Of a DNA stretch of 64,000 bases, positions 44,980 to 58,099 are shown piece by piece. Below the pieces are notes generated by a model that worked only from the letters and a program-made list of their open reading frames with translations, was not told the DNA's origin and did not search any database. This DNA is from Ricinus communis (taxonomy: Eukaryota > Streptophyta > Magnoliopsida > Malpighiales > Euphorbiaceae), in contig NC_063261.1 in assembly GCF_019578655.1 (NCBI RefSeq), positions 25,523,126-25,587,125 on the forward strand, given 5' to 3'. Positions within the stretch are counted from its first letter, which is position 1, and each line of letters begins with the position of its first letter. The translations under genes and the position numbers were made by a program.

Positions 44980-47370
44980 TTTTAATTGTTATATGATAAT
45001 ATTTCAGTTTTAAAATTAAATTTAGATAATAAATAAACTTTCAAAAAAAAACTTTTGTATTTATATAAATTATAAATAAATATTAAATACATATTTAATA
45101 TTAAAAAAATGTGGATCAGGTATTTAGGATGGAAAATAGTAGCTCCAACAGGGTGGAGTAAATTGCCACATAGTAAAAAATAAATAAATTTTAATAAGTC
45201 CTGAATTCGAAAAAAAAAAAAAGAAAAGATGACAAGACTCAAAACCAAAACCTTCAAACTCCTTAAACAAAAGAGTTGAATTCAAAGTCACATGACAAAT
45301 ATTACACAAATTGTTAAATAATAATCGACATATTTTCATGAAAGCTTATTTGTTTGATAATATTTTTTAACTACACTTATTAATTATAATTCACTACTCA
45401 ATTTTGCTTAAATTATAATTTTTTTGCTTTTGATAATATATTTTATTCTTTTATTATCTTACTTTTTTAATGTGATTTTGTGGAATTAAAAATTTACATT
45501 TGAATATAAAATCTAGTCATCTATCTAATGTTACTTGGTTGTTATTTTTACTTTCATTATAAATATTTTAATTCATAAAATTTAAATTAGATCTTTTTAT
45601 AAAAAACAATTTATATGTATAAAAATTTAATTAATACTAAATTGACACATATAATATCAATTCAATAAAATAATATAATAGATAGTGTATTGTATAAAAT
45701 GAGTAAATTTTATTAATTTATTGATAAATAAACTAATTACATCTATATAAACTAATATTAAAAATACAATAAAATATATAAATTTTTAGGACTAGGTTAT
45801 TAGTTCATATATTTATTGTATATTATGTTGTAGGATCAGAATTATTATTTAATTAAAAATAAAATATTAGTTGATATAATTGTTATATCATAATATTATT
45901 AATATAATAATTCAAATAAACATAAAAATGCATATCAGCATTAAATCTACATATTAAAAATAAATATACATAGTAGAAATATTAAACCTATATGTCAAAA
46001 ATAAATATACATATTAAAATAATTTTATGTCTCAACTTTTTTATATATTAGTTTTTCTTATCATTGTGCGTTGTACGTAGATTATAATAATTTGACTCGT
46101 TATTATTCATATACTAATAAATTAAAATGATTTTAAATAAAAATTAATATGGTAGTTTAATTAATAAATTAAAACTATTTTTATAACTAAAATTTTTAAT
46201 TTATAATATTTTATTATTTTAATTTTAATTTTTAATTTATATTTCTTTTCACCTTATTTCTTATATAGAATTAATTTTTAATCTCAAAAGGTATATTAAT
46301 ACATTAAGATATATTTTATTTTTGATATTAATATATTTACATTCATTTTTTTTATAATTACTTAATTGCATTTATATAAATATAATAGTATAGAATTACA
46401 ATTATTCTAATTTATTACAGTCAAATTAATCGAAAGGTAATAAAGATAAAATTATTATAACAAAAATTATATATTTAGAAAATATTGGTTAATTGATTAA
46501 AATATAAAAACATAATCAATTAACTCTTGTAGCATTCATATTTTATTATTCCCATGTGAGGCTTATAATTATTAAGAATTAAAAACATTAGTCATCACTT
46601 TCAGTTTAATAATTTCTTTTTATTTTCAGTTAGTAACATTCTCATTCTTGTTATTTAAGAAAGAAGTTAATAATTTAGCTTTGAAATCTTATTAATAAAT
46701 TTAATAAATTTAATAAAATTTTAATAGAAGTATAAATAAAAAGTAAACTATGTTTTTTGATAAAAAAATAATTTTTTATTTACATGCGCTAAATGTGAAA
46801 ATTAAATTTTTGGCTCGTTCTATTTAAAAAATAAAATATTATTTATATTTTAAAATTTATTATCATAAACTTTCTAGTATTAAAATAATGACAATATCCT
46901 TAAACTATAGTAACTTCATCTACAAATTAATCTACTTATACCTCATAAAATTTGTACTGATTATTTTTATAGCAATAAATAAACTTAATATATCATCACA
47001 AAAATCAAGATTCACAAATGTTATAGAATATGTTAATTTAATTTAAACAATTACATACAAATGACTTATTTTTATTTTAATAATATAAAATATAGAATAC
47101 ACTTTAAAAAAATTTAATTCTAATATTCCATTTAAGTTTAGATATCTAAAATATTTTTAAGTCAATATCACTATTTGAGATAATAATAATTAAATATAAG
47201 TTTGGTGAAATATCTTTTATTTATGTGCATTGCTTATAAATTTAAATAATTTAAGTCATTATTATTCAAATTTAAATAATTTTAGATACATAATTTGATA
47301 TTTTATATGGTCGTTTTGCAATTGCACTGTGAATTACCAATATAAAAGCAATAGAAGATTATTAAATAAT
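44351..47370. other. Intergenic, very A+T-rich
   Basis: No gene was found. A trinucleotide (AAT)n microsatellite lies at 44941-44979. The short frames at 44982-45339 are low-complexity. Nothing else stands out. Confidence 0.55.
44941..44979. repeat. (AAT)n microsatellite
   Basis: About 12-13 uninterrupted trinucleotide units in an A+T-rich intergenic stretch. Confidence 0.85.
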
Positions 47371-47375
47371 ATCAC

Positions 47376-48397
47376 TGTCACGGCTCCACCCGTGGGCCCG
47401 TGACCGGCACTAGGAAATGGGTAGGCTTAAGGCCACCGAAACCCGTAGTAAGCCTGACACTCACTGATTTAAACAAATCTCATCTCAAATTAATATTATT
47501 AAAACCACAAATAATCTTAATAGTTACACTTTACAAAAATTACTTCGGTCTACCAGAAAAAAACTAGGCGAGACCCGAAGCTCAGAAAATTTACAACTGA
47601 TACATCTACTATTACTACTGCGGAGAATCTAAGATTTACTATTTTACATACCAAATCAAATACTTCACCCGATGATGAAGGAGTCGGGTTCTTGAATAAA
47701 GTCATGGAGAACTAACGATCCAAATCAAAACAGTAAAAATGAGGCATCGGTCCTCGAGAGTGAGTTAAAATCATATATCTAAAACAGTTTCCAACATTTC
47801 AATATCACATTCATTTAATTTTAAAAATAATTAATAAATCACGCGAACCATATGTGTCATGTTAAAACATATGTGTCATGCCATGCTTAAACAAAATTTA
47901 TTCCACATGCAACGGGACGGAGTACTTCAATAGAACTCTAATCCCAACTCTAAAATCTCGATTATTTCAACACTTATGTCTCAACTAACCTCAACTCTAA
48001 CATCTCAAACCTCTCATTCCAATAGGACTGGCGTCCAGAGAGCAAAGCTCAACCAGGGACCTTACCTCCAGTCCGGTCACTTAACTCTCAGCCTTAGCCT
48101 TTTGGCTCTCTTATCCAATAAGACTGGCGCCCCGAGAGCAATGCTCGACCAGGGACCTCACCTCCAGTCTGGTCACTTAAGTATCCAAATAAAAAATCTA
48201 GTAGCCATTCGGCTCTCTTAATCCAATAAGACTGGCGCCCCGAGAGCAATGCTCGACCAGGGACCTTACCTCCAGTCTGGTCACTTAAATATCCAAATAA
48301 GCTGGCGCCTAGAGAGCAATGCTCGACCAGGGACCTTTACTCCGGCAACCACAAATCACTATTAAATAAATATTAAAAAAAAATTTCGGGTGTTACA
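47376..48397 (-). repeat. Chromovirus LTR A, 1.0 kb, internally deleted
   Basis: Reverse-oriented LTR from TGTCACGG to CGGGTGTTACA. It keeps the conserved U5 end, four GAGC..GCTC modules (48040, 48136, 48244, 48314) and the first few dozen bases of the LTR, but lacks the GC-rich central part of the 2.8-kb copies. Confidence 0.8.
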
Positions 48398-48496
48398 TTC
48401 TCCCCCCCTTAAAAAAAAATTCGACCTCGAATTTTAAAAGAAAAGGGGCTTCACTTACGACTGAAACTAATTAGGAATCTCTCATCTCCAACCCGG
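48398..48496 (-). other. Polypurine tract and internal 3' end adjoining LTR A
   Basis: On the minus strand the sequence matches 5810-5913: the CCGGGTTGGAGATGAGAG block, AGTGAAGCCCC, GAGGTCGAATTTTT and the polypurine tract (complement at 48400-48410). The homology stops at CCGG (48493-48496), where plus-strand LTR sequence begins. Confidence 0.75.
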
Positions 48497-49180
48497 TTTT
48501 GTGGCGATCGGGCTTCGTTTGCGAATCGACGGTCGAGATCGTTCGTAAATCTCTCCGGATGATCGGGTGTCAGATCGGAAAATCGGAAGTGGGGATCGTC
48601 TTCAGCGCGTCGTTGTGAGTCCGATGGTGTGTTCGGATCGTCGATCGGACAGGAGGCGAGCGAGGCGTCTCGGTAATTTTTCTTTGGCCCGTTAATTTTA
48701 GAAATTCTTGGTTTATTGTGTCTATTGGATTATATTGAGTACTTGATGATTTTTGTGAGTCAAAAATATTTGTCTGTCAGTTGGCCTGCCATAGTCGTAT
48801 TTTGTGCTGTGTGGCGGAGTCGGGAAATAGTGAAGTTTGGGGACCCGACTCCCGTTGTTTAAATTGTTGGATATTTGGAGTGTTTTTCTGGCAGGTCCTG
48901 GACCCGTTTTTACGGGGGGTAATGTTCGTGTTGTAGGGGAGGTTCTGCTGAATTTTCGGTAGTTCCCGAGTCGAGATTCTTAGACAGTCAGTCCTAGGAA
49001 TCTAGACCTAGGATCTATTGTAATTGTCTCAGCGTATTGATAAATTGTTTTCCATGATTAGATTGTCAGTTCGTTCGGCTTGCTCCTACCGAGGCACCGG
49101 AGCAGAGTTAGGAGGTCGCCAAACCTGTGAGTTAAAGTCATATATCGTTTACGCACGTGTCATGCATAAAATTTGATTTG
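48497..49180 (+). repeat. Chromovirus LTR fragment B (left part of a split LTR)
   Basis: The sequence from GTGGCGATCGGGCTTCG matches the solo LTR from about its base 970 (55697) onward and runs in the same orientation to the ATTTG at 49176-49180, where the opposite LTR C is inserted. The first ~970 bases of the LTR are missing. Confidence 0.75.
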
Positions 49181-51984
49181 TGTCACGACCCCACCCGTGG
49201 GCCCGTGACCGGCACTAGGGAATGGGTAGGCTTAAGGCCACCGAAACCCGTAGTAAGCCTGACACTCACTGATTTAAACAAATCTCAACTCAAATTTATA
49301 TTATTAAAACCACAAATTATCTTAATAGTTACACTTTACAAAATTACTTGGTCTGCCAGAAAATACTAGGGCGAGACCGAGCTCGGAAAATTTACAAACT
49401 GATACATATACTAATTACTCTGCGGAGAATCTAAGATTTACCATTTTACATACCAAATCAAATACTTCACCCGATGATGAAGGAGTCGGGTTCTTGAATA
49501 AGAGTCGCGGAGAACTAAATACGAATCCGAAAAAAAACATAAATGGAGACTCGGTCTAGAGTGAGTTAAAATCATACATCTAAAACAGTTTCAAATATCT
49601 CAATGTCACATTCATTTAATTTTAAAATAATTAATAAATCACGCGAACCATACGTGTCATGTTAAAACATATGTGTCATGCCATGCTTAAACAAAATTTA
49701 TTCCACATGCAACGGGACAGTACTTCAGTAGAACTCTAATCCCAACTCTAAAATCTCGATTATTTCAACACTTATGTCTCAACTAACCTCAACTCTATCA
49801 TCTCAAACCTCTCATTCCAATAGGACTGGCTCCCAGAGAGCAAAGCTCGACCAGGGACCTTACCTCCAGTCCGGTCACTTAACTCTCAGCCTTAGCCTTT
49901 TGGCTCTCTTATCCAATAAGACTGGCGCCCCGAGAGCAATGCTCGACCAGGGACCTTACCTCCAGTCTGGTCACTTAAATATCCAAATAAGAAATCTAGT
50001 AGCCATTCGACTCTCTTAATCCAATAAGATCGGGCGCCCGAGAGCAATGCTCGACCGGGGACCTTACCTCCGGTCACTTAAATTTCCAAATAAGCCGGCG
50101 CCCCGAGAGCAAAGCTCGACCAGGGACCTTTACTCCGGCAACCACACTCTACTAAGCCCAGAGAGCGATGCTCGACCAGGGCAGGTCCTAATCTTTCTTT
50201 CTTAAAATTTTTACCTCTTTACCCTTTTCTTATCTCTCTCATATTATATTGGACACTCATCCAACTCCTATGTTCTACTGCCGTCCCATCCTGAGTCATC
50301 ATGCAATATTAAAATTGGTAATAAAGGAAAAACATATTTAAATAGTAATTAAAAGCATCATGCAAATGATAATAATAATAATTGAATGAAAAATTGAAAT
50401 TGCAAATAAATATTCCGCGATGGCAAATCAAATTTTATGCATGACACGTGCGTAAACGATATATGACTTTAACTCACAGAATTAGGCGACCTCCTAGCTC
50501 AGCTTAGGTGTCTCGGTAGGAGCGAGCCGAACAGACAGATCATCTAATCACGGAAAACAATTTATCAAAACGATGAAACAATTACAATAGATCCTAGGTC
50601 TAGATTCCAGATCATCTAAGAATCTCGACTCGGGAACTACCGAAAATTCAGTGAGAACCTCCCCTACAACACGAACATTACCCCCCGTAAAGACGGGTCC
50701 AGGACTGCCGGAAAAACACTCCAAATACTTACAATTAAAACAACGGGAGTCGGGTCCCCAAACTTCACTATTTCCCGACTCCGCCACACAGCACAAAACA
50801 CAAGGCAGGCAACTGACAGACAATTATTTATGACTTACAAATACCATCAAATACACAATATAAACCAAAAGACACAATTAAACTAAGAATTTCTAAAAAT
50901 AACGGGCCAAAGAAAATTACCGAGACGCTCGATCGCTCGGTCGACTACTTCGTGGGAGTCCAATCGACGATCCGAACACACCATCGGACTCACAATGACG
51001 GCGATGGCGATCCCCGATTTCGATTTTCCGATCGACACCCGACCATCCGGGAGAAATTTGCGGACGATCTCGACCGTCGATTCACAAACGAAGCCCGATC
51101 GCCCACGAAACCGGTGCCATCGCGAAGCTTGAGATGAGGAGAGTCGGGATATGTCCTCCGATTGTCCATCCTCCGGAGCTCGGAAAAGCCCAAAATGCGG
51201 CTGCCTCCACTTGTTGGAACTCTCTCCTCCGGCCACCAAAACGGCCGCTACCGCCCAAAGGAAGCTCTCCAAGGGAGCCGATCGCCACCAAGATCGGCCG
51301 AAAGGCCGGAACGGGCCAGCCTCACGCTGCCTGGGCCTGCTGGCTGCGCCGCTTCGGCCAACGCCCACGCCGGCCGACGCCGCAACGTCCCTCTCTCTCT
51401 TCCCGACGCGCTCTCTCTCTCTCCTCCTTTCTTCTTCCCCGACTTCTTTTTCTTTCAATATCGACATTAGGCCCCGAACTTTTCCTTATTACAATTTGGT
51501 CCCTCAACTTCCTTAATTACTTACAATTTCATCCTGCGAATTTAAATTTGACCCCCAAACTTCTTTTTAGCCTATCAATTAAGCCCTTAACTATTTAATT
51601 TGGGCCAAATTAGAATTCGAAAATACACAATTACAAAAATACCCCTGACATATTTATTTACGAAAATACCAAACTCACAAATTTCCATTAAAGCCCCATA
51701 AAAATAAAATTATACTTTCAATCCTTATTCCAAAATAAATTTCCAATTTAGTCCTAACACACAATTAAATTAAATAATCAATTTTTCCAAAATTCTTTTA
51801 TAAACACATCCTTTACAATTCTACCATAATTTTCCAATATATAATTTTGCTTATATAAATATGCATTTGGAAAAATTTGAATAACCAAAATATAATCATT
51901 TTAAATTAAACCCAATAATAATGAGGCTAAAATTAACTTAAATAAAAACTCATTATTAAATATATAAAAATTCCGGGTGTTACA
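49181..51984 (-). mobile_element. Nested solo LTR C, 2.8 kb
   Basis: A complete LTR in minus orientation, from TGTCACGACCCC to CCGGGTGTTACA, flanked by ATTTG (49176-49180 and 51985-51989). Removing it and one ATTTG restores continuous LTR sequence (GCATAAAATTTGATTTG then CTACTGTGAATATT), which matches the uninterrupted equivalent inside C itself (50400-50445). It holds five GAGC..GCTC modules (49838, 49934, 50042, 50107, 50163) and the GC-rich part (50930-51470). It has no internal region. Confidence 0.88.
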
Positions 51985-53122
51985 ATTTGCTACTGTGAAT
52001 ATTTATTTGCAATTTCAATTTTTCATTCAATTATTATTATTATCATTTGCATGATGCTTTTAATTACTATTTAAATATGTTTTTCCTTTATTACCAATTT
52101 TAATATTGCATGATGACTCAGGATGGGACGGCAGTAGAACATAGGAGTTGGATGAGTGTCTAATATAATATGAGAGAGATAGGAAAAGGGTAAAGAGGTA
52201 AAAAATTTAAGAAAGAAAGATTAGGACCTGCCCTGGTCGAGCATCGCTCTCTGGGCTTAGTAGAGTGTGGTTGCCGGAGTAAAGGTCCCTGGTCGAGCAT
52301 TGCTCTCTGGCTTATTTGGAAATTTAAGTGACCGGTGGAGGTAAGGTCCCTGGTCGAGCTATGCTCTCCGGGGCGCCCGATCTTATTGGATAAGAGAGCC
52401 AAAAGGCTAAGGCTGAGAGTTAAGTGACCGGACTGGAGGTAAGGTCCCTGGTCGAGCTTTGCTCTCTGGGCGCCAGTCCTGTTGGAATGAGAGGTTTGAG
52501 ATGTTAGAGTTGAGGTTAGTTGAGACATAAGTGTTGAAATAAATCGAGATGTTAGAGTTGGGATTAGGGTTATACTGAAGTACTCCGTCCCGTTGCATGT
52601 GGAATAAATTTTGTTTAAGCATGGCATGACACATATGTTTTAACATGACACGTATGGTTCGCGTGATTTATTAATTATTTTAAAATTTAATAAGGTGACA
52701 TTGAGATATTTGAAACTGTTTTAGATATATGATTTTAACTCACTCTCGAGACTGACAGTCTCCATTTATTTTTTCGGATTTATTAGTTCTCTAGCGACTC
52801 TTATTCAGTAACCCGACTCCTTCATCATCGGGTGATGTATTTGATTTGGTATGTAAATTGGTAAATCTTAGATTCTCCGCAGTAGTAATAGTAGATGTAT
52901 CAGTTGTAAATTTTCTGAGTTTCAGGTCTCGCCTAGTTCTTCTGGCAGACCGATTAAATTTTTGTAAAGTGTAGCTATTAAGATAATTTGTGGTTTTAAT
53001 AATATTAATTTGAGATGAGATTTGTTTAAGTTAGTGAGTGTCAGGCTTACTACGGGTTTCGGTGGCCTTACGCCTACCCATTCCCTAGTGCCGGTCACGG
53101 GCCCACGGGTAGGGTCGTGACA
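51985..53122 (+). repeat. Chromovirus LTR fragment D (right part of the split LTR)
   Basis: Continuation of fragment B after the nested insertion, ending in the conserved GGTCGTGACA terminus. Modules GAGC..GCTC lie at 52239, 52295, 52356 and 52453. Flanked outside by ATCAC. Confidence 0.8.
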
Positions 53123-53127
53123 ATCAC

Positions 53128-54723
53128 AATTGTAATTATATGGTGCATGCAGTCTTTAATGGATTTTTGGTTTATAAGTTGTACGTAGCTGGTAATTGTC
53201 TCTCATTCAACAACTATATTAAACTCATTTTTAAAGACTTAATAATCAATAGCTAATAGTTGATTTAGTTCCAATAAGTTGTCACACCTGTACTTTAAGT
53301 ATGTATTTCTCCTTTTAGCATTATATTTTCATATAGTATCTAATTGAATTAAGATAGTATTTTAGTGTGTTTAATAATAAATAATAGTGGGACTTAATTA
53401 AAATGAAAGTAAGTTGGTGGAGTGAATTAAGATGAAAGAATAAAAGTTAGAAAGTCCATAAGTAATATGAACAATTCATTAAGGATCTAAGAATATATTT
53501 TCCAACTAATCCTATCCTAACCTATGTCTAGAACCATCCACTCTCTATTCTTAAGTCTCCATATACATATACATTCACACGGCAATTGGCTTTATGTCCC
53601 ATGACATCTCCGTATCATAATAATATTACCTTCAATAATAGATTAATTAGATTAATATATAATTAAGATTAAAAATATGAATAAGTCCTATATATGATAG
53701 AACTTATCTCTTTAATTTAAACTAGTTTAAATCTTTTAATATTTTTATTTAATTTTGTTAAAACATATAAGTGTTTAAATTTTACTATTTTTTTGTTCTT
53801 TTTATTTTATTATAAATTTACTTTTAAAAAATTTCAATCAATTTTTATCAATTTGCATCAATTTGCAGTCCATAATCAAAATTCTGCTCCTAAATTAAAT
53901 TTCTTCCTTAATATATTTTTTTTAATTTTACTAGTAGATATACAACTAATTAAGTTTCATAATCTTTTCTTAAAAAAAAAAACTTCATAAAATAGTATAT
54001 AATATTATATTGGGTAATATTTCAAATAAATTAAAAAATTTACATAAAATCTAATATTATACTCATTCAATGAAAAACAACTATTTTTCTAAAATTATTA
54101 TCTAATATAATTTTAGCACTCAATATTAATAGTTTAATTTTATATATTATCCTATTATTACTCCTGCAATTTTTTTCTTAACTATTTTTAGGTTTACAAG
54201 ATAAATAATTATTTAAATATTACTTATTATTATTCAAAAGCTTAGTATGTGCATAGATTCTTATAAGCAAAAATATAAACATGAATATCTTCAATAAATT
54301 TAATTAAATCACTTATCATCTATTTGTTGTTAATGTATGATTTTAAACAAATAATTCCTTTTACTAAAAAACTCAAAATCTTAGACAATTTACTTTCACA
54401 TTTATTTTCAAGATATAATACTAGTCTACCACAAATATGAGTTAGAATAAAGTAAGAGAATACAATGATCTATTTTATTAAATTTAAATTATTTAGATAA
54501 TTTGATTTAATATTATTTTTTGGGCCTTTTTTAATTTAGTTTTTACTAATAATTTATGATTAAAGATTGATGGTTAACAAATAATATAAATTTTCTAAAA
54601 GAATATGGTTTTTATTATATTTTAACATATTAAATTCTAAAATGTAGTTCAAATTTAAACATGATATATTTTTGTATATTTTTATCTGCATATGGACAAT
54701 ATATTCTTAATATTTTGTAGAAA
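53128..54723. other. Intergenic, A+T-rich
   Basis: No gene, no clear repeat. The short frame at 53793-53990 is low-complexity. Confidence 0.5.
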
Positions 54724-54728
54724 ATTTG

Positions 54729-57524
54729 TGTAACACCCGGAATTTTTTTAATATATATTTAATAGTGAGTTTTTATTTAAGTTAATTTTAGCTTTATTTT
54801 TATTCAAGTAAACTATTTGAGAAATGATTATATTTTGGTTATTCAAATTTTTCCAAATGCATATTTATATAAATAAAATTATATATTGGAAAATTATGAT
54901 AGAAATTGTAAGGGATGTTTTTATAAAAGAATTTTGAGAAAATTGGTATTATAATTGATTAGTAGTATTAAATTTTGAGTTGGAAATTGATTATTTAATT
55001 TAATTGTGTGTAGGATTTAATTGGAGGATTATTTTGGAATAAGGATTAAAAGTATAATGTTATTTTTATGGGGTTTTAATGGAAATTTGTGAGCTTGGTA
55101 TTTTTGTAAATAAATATGTCGGTCAGGGGTATTTTTGTAATTGTTTATTTTCAATAATTCGGATTTGGCCCAAATTAAATAATTAAGGGCTTAATTGAAA
55201 GGCTAAAAAGAAGTTTGGGGGTCAAATTGGAATTATGCAGGATGAAATTGTAAGTAATTAAGAAAGTTGAGGGACCAAGTTGTAATAAGGAAAAGTTCAG
55301 GGGTCAAATGTCGATATTGAAGAAATGGAATCGGGGAGAGAGAGAGAGGGCGATGGCCGAAGAAGAAGGGAGGAAGGCTCGTCGGTGGCGACCGTCGGGG
55401 GGCGTGGAGCCGGTCGACGGAGGCGGCGTGGCAGCAGCTCCGGCCGAAGAGCGGCTTCCAGGCGTGTTCCGTTTAGGTGTTGTTGGCGGCCGAGTTGGGT
55501 GGCGATCGGCTCTCTACGGCGAGCTTTCTTTTAGCGGCCGGCCTTTGTGGTGGCCGGAGACGGAAGATCCGGTGGAGAGAGAAAATGGTGGTAGCCGGCG
55601 TTTTTGGGTTTTTCCGGCGAGATCCGGCGGAGGATGGGCTATCGGAGGATGTATCCCGACTCTCCTCAGCTCAAGCTTCGCGATGGCACCGGTTTAGTGG
55701 CGATCGGATTTCGTTTGCAAATCGACGGTCGAGATCGTCCGCAAATCTCTCCGGATGATCGGGTGTCAGATCGAAAAATCGGAAGCGGGGATCGTCATCA
55801 ACGCGTCGTTGTGAGTCCGATGGTGTGTTCGGATCGTCGATCGGACTCCGGCGGCCAGAGGTCACGGTAATTATCTTTGGCCCGTTAATTTTGGAATTCT
55901 TGGTTTAATTGTGTCTATTGGATTATATTGTGTATTTGATGATATTGTGAGTCAAAAATAATTGTCTGTCAGTTGCCTGCCTTGTATTTTTGTGCTGTGT
56001 GGCGGAGTCGGGAAATAGTGAAGTTTGGGAACCCGACTCCCGTTGTTTAAATTGTTGGATATTTGGAGTGTTTTTCGGCAGTCCTGGACCCGCTTTTACG
56101 GGGGTAATGTTCGTGTTGTAGAGGAGGTTCGCCGGATTTTCGGTAGAATTCTCCGAGTCGAGATTCTTAGACAGTCGATCCTAGGAGTCTAGACCTAGGA
56201 TTAATGATGGATTGTCTCAGTATTGATAAATTATTTTCCGTGATTAGATGATCATGCATTGGCTCGCTCCAACCGAGGCACCGGAGGCGAGCTAGGAGGT
56301 CGCCAATCCCTGTGAGTTAAAGTCATTTAATCTTTCGCGCTATTGCTAGTCTGATTTTAATATGCTATTTAGAATTTGTGCTTAATATGATTATTAGTAT
56401 CGCGAAATAAATGATTTCACTTGATTATTAATATTTGAAATAATATAAATATTATTATTAGTAACGTTATAATAATACAGGATATTATTATTCACGTAAA
56501 CCTGAATTGCACGTTGCCTTATCCTAAATTTTTAATCTTTATTTCGATAAGTGTTGAATGATTTCATTAGACAATGATATTTATTAAATGCGGTGATTGC
56601 AATTTGGGAAATGTGGCTTGTAGAACATGCCGCCTGATGGGTTACATCAGGACCGAGTGCGCACCGGTAACGATCATGGATATAAGATTATTATGGATTA
56701 TGCCTTTGATCGAGCATTGCTCTCCGGGGTACGAGTTTAGTTGATTCTTTGGAGTTAAGGTCCCCGATCGAGCGATGCTCTCCGGGCGGCTTATTTGGAA
56801 TTCAAGTGTTCAGGCTGGAGGTAAGGACCCTGATCGAGCTTGCTCTCTGGGCGCCAGACCTGTTGGATTAAGAGAGCTGAAAGGCTATTAGAATTTGGGG
56901 TTAGGGTTCTACTGAGCCACTTGTCCCGTAAAAGTAAAAATATATTTTTATTTATTTATTTATTAATTTATTATGGTAAATGATTATAATATGGATTGTA
57001 TTTACGTGTATGGTTGATATTTTGATTCAAATGATTAATATTTTATGTGAAGGAAATAGTAGGGTATGATTATAGTATGGTTTGATATACTGATTTGAAT
57101 AATCTATGTTTTCTGAAAAGAAGCAATAGTCCCTAGATTATTTGATTTTAACTCACTCGGTCTCCATTTATTTTGATTCGTATTTGTTAGTTCTCCATGA
57201 CTCTTATTTAGTAACCCGACTCCTTCATCATCGGGTGATGTATTTAATTTGGTATGTAAATTGGTAAATCTTAGATTCTCCGCAGTAGTAATTAGTAGAT
57301 GTATCAGTTGTAAATTTTCTGAGCTTCGGGTCTCGCCTAGTTTTTCTGGTAGACCGAAGTAATTTTGTAAAGTGTAACTATAAGATGATTTGTGGTTTTA
57401 ATAATATTAATTTGAGACGAGGTTTGTTTAAATCAGTGAGTGTCAGGCTTACTACGGGTTTCGGTGGCCTTAAGCCTACCCATTCCCTAGTGCCGGTCAC
57501 GGGCCCACGGGTGGGGTCGTGACA
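54729..57524 (+). mobile_element. Solo LTR E, 2.8 kb chromovirus family
   Basis: A complete LTR from TGTAACACCCGGAA to GGTCGTGACA with ATTTG on both sides (54724-54728 and 57525-57529) and no internal sequence. It results from recombination between the two LTRs of one insertion. The first ~570 bases are A+T-rich, then a GC-rich ~560-base stretch (55300-55870), then the common 3' half with three GAGC..GCTC modules (56712, 56770, 56836) and the conserved terminal ~90 bp. It served as the reference for the other LTRs. Confidence 0.9.
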
Positions 57525-57529
57525 ATTTG

Positions 57530-58099
57530 TATGCCTATAATTATTCTGTTAATTCAAAGTCAAAAGGTATATTTAATGATAATGAGAATAAATATTTAAT
57601 ATGTTTTAATATTAATTATTGTCAAATATATATCATATCAATTTGTTAAATATACATAACAAATATACTAAATAATTTATTTGAAGTATTTGATTAAGTG
57701 AAAAATAAACTTTTGGTAATAGAAGACGTGAGAAAATAAATTCTATACTAAGAATACACTAGTCAACCATCAAAAAAAAAATGAATGAGGTCGGTGAAAA
57801 TAATTGCTCATTAGTTTTACAATTAATTTGAATTAGTTTTATTAATTAATAATTTTTTAAAAGATAAATATTTAAATTTTATTAATGATAATATCTAAAA
57901 AAACTAAATATTCTCTCAAAATCAATATTTTATATTAATTTATTTTTATTCTAAAAATCTATTAAAACCTTTTTAGCAGGTTACTGGTTGTTTAAATAAA
58001 TAAGGTTTAATGGCTAAGATTTGAAAAGGTAAATCTAATGGTTAAAATTGATTATGACACAGGTGTCATATGACACCAAATAATGATTCATATTTATAC
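57530..58099. other. Intergenic, A+T-rich
   Basis: I see no gene or repeat here; homopolymer runs only. Confidence 0.5.

Larger units (their letters stand above)
47376..53122. mobile_element. Head-to-head chromovirus LTR cluster with a nested solo LTR
   Basis: The left outer end is TGTCACGG, the reverse complement of an LTR 3' end, and the right outer end is GGTCGTGACA, an LTR 3' end. Both outer ends are therefore U5 ends facing outward, and the flanking 5-bp repeat is ATCAC on both sides (47371-47375 and 53123-53127). Order: minus LTR A (47376-48397), its polypurine tract and ~90 bases of internal 3' sequence, a junction at CCGG (48493-48496), plus LTR B (to 49180), a nested minus solo LTR C (49181-51984), and the rest of the plus LTR, D (51985-53122). 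No gag-pol remains. Confidence 0.75.

Noticed and set aside
47976..50077. Repeated small open frames with similar peptides
   Set aside because: They come from the GAGC..GCTC module repeats of the chromovirus LTRs. The similarity is DNA-level repeat similarity, not a protein family.
50883..51467. 194-residue minus-strand open frame, and the similar start (MSILK) at 55308 in the solo LTR
   Set aside because: Both lie in the GC-rich part of the chromovirus LTR. When the two LTRs are compared, similar peptides appear in different frames, so the frame is not conserved. GC richness alone explains the open frames.
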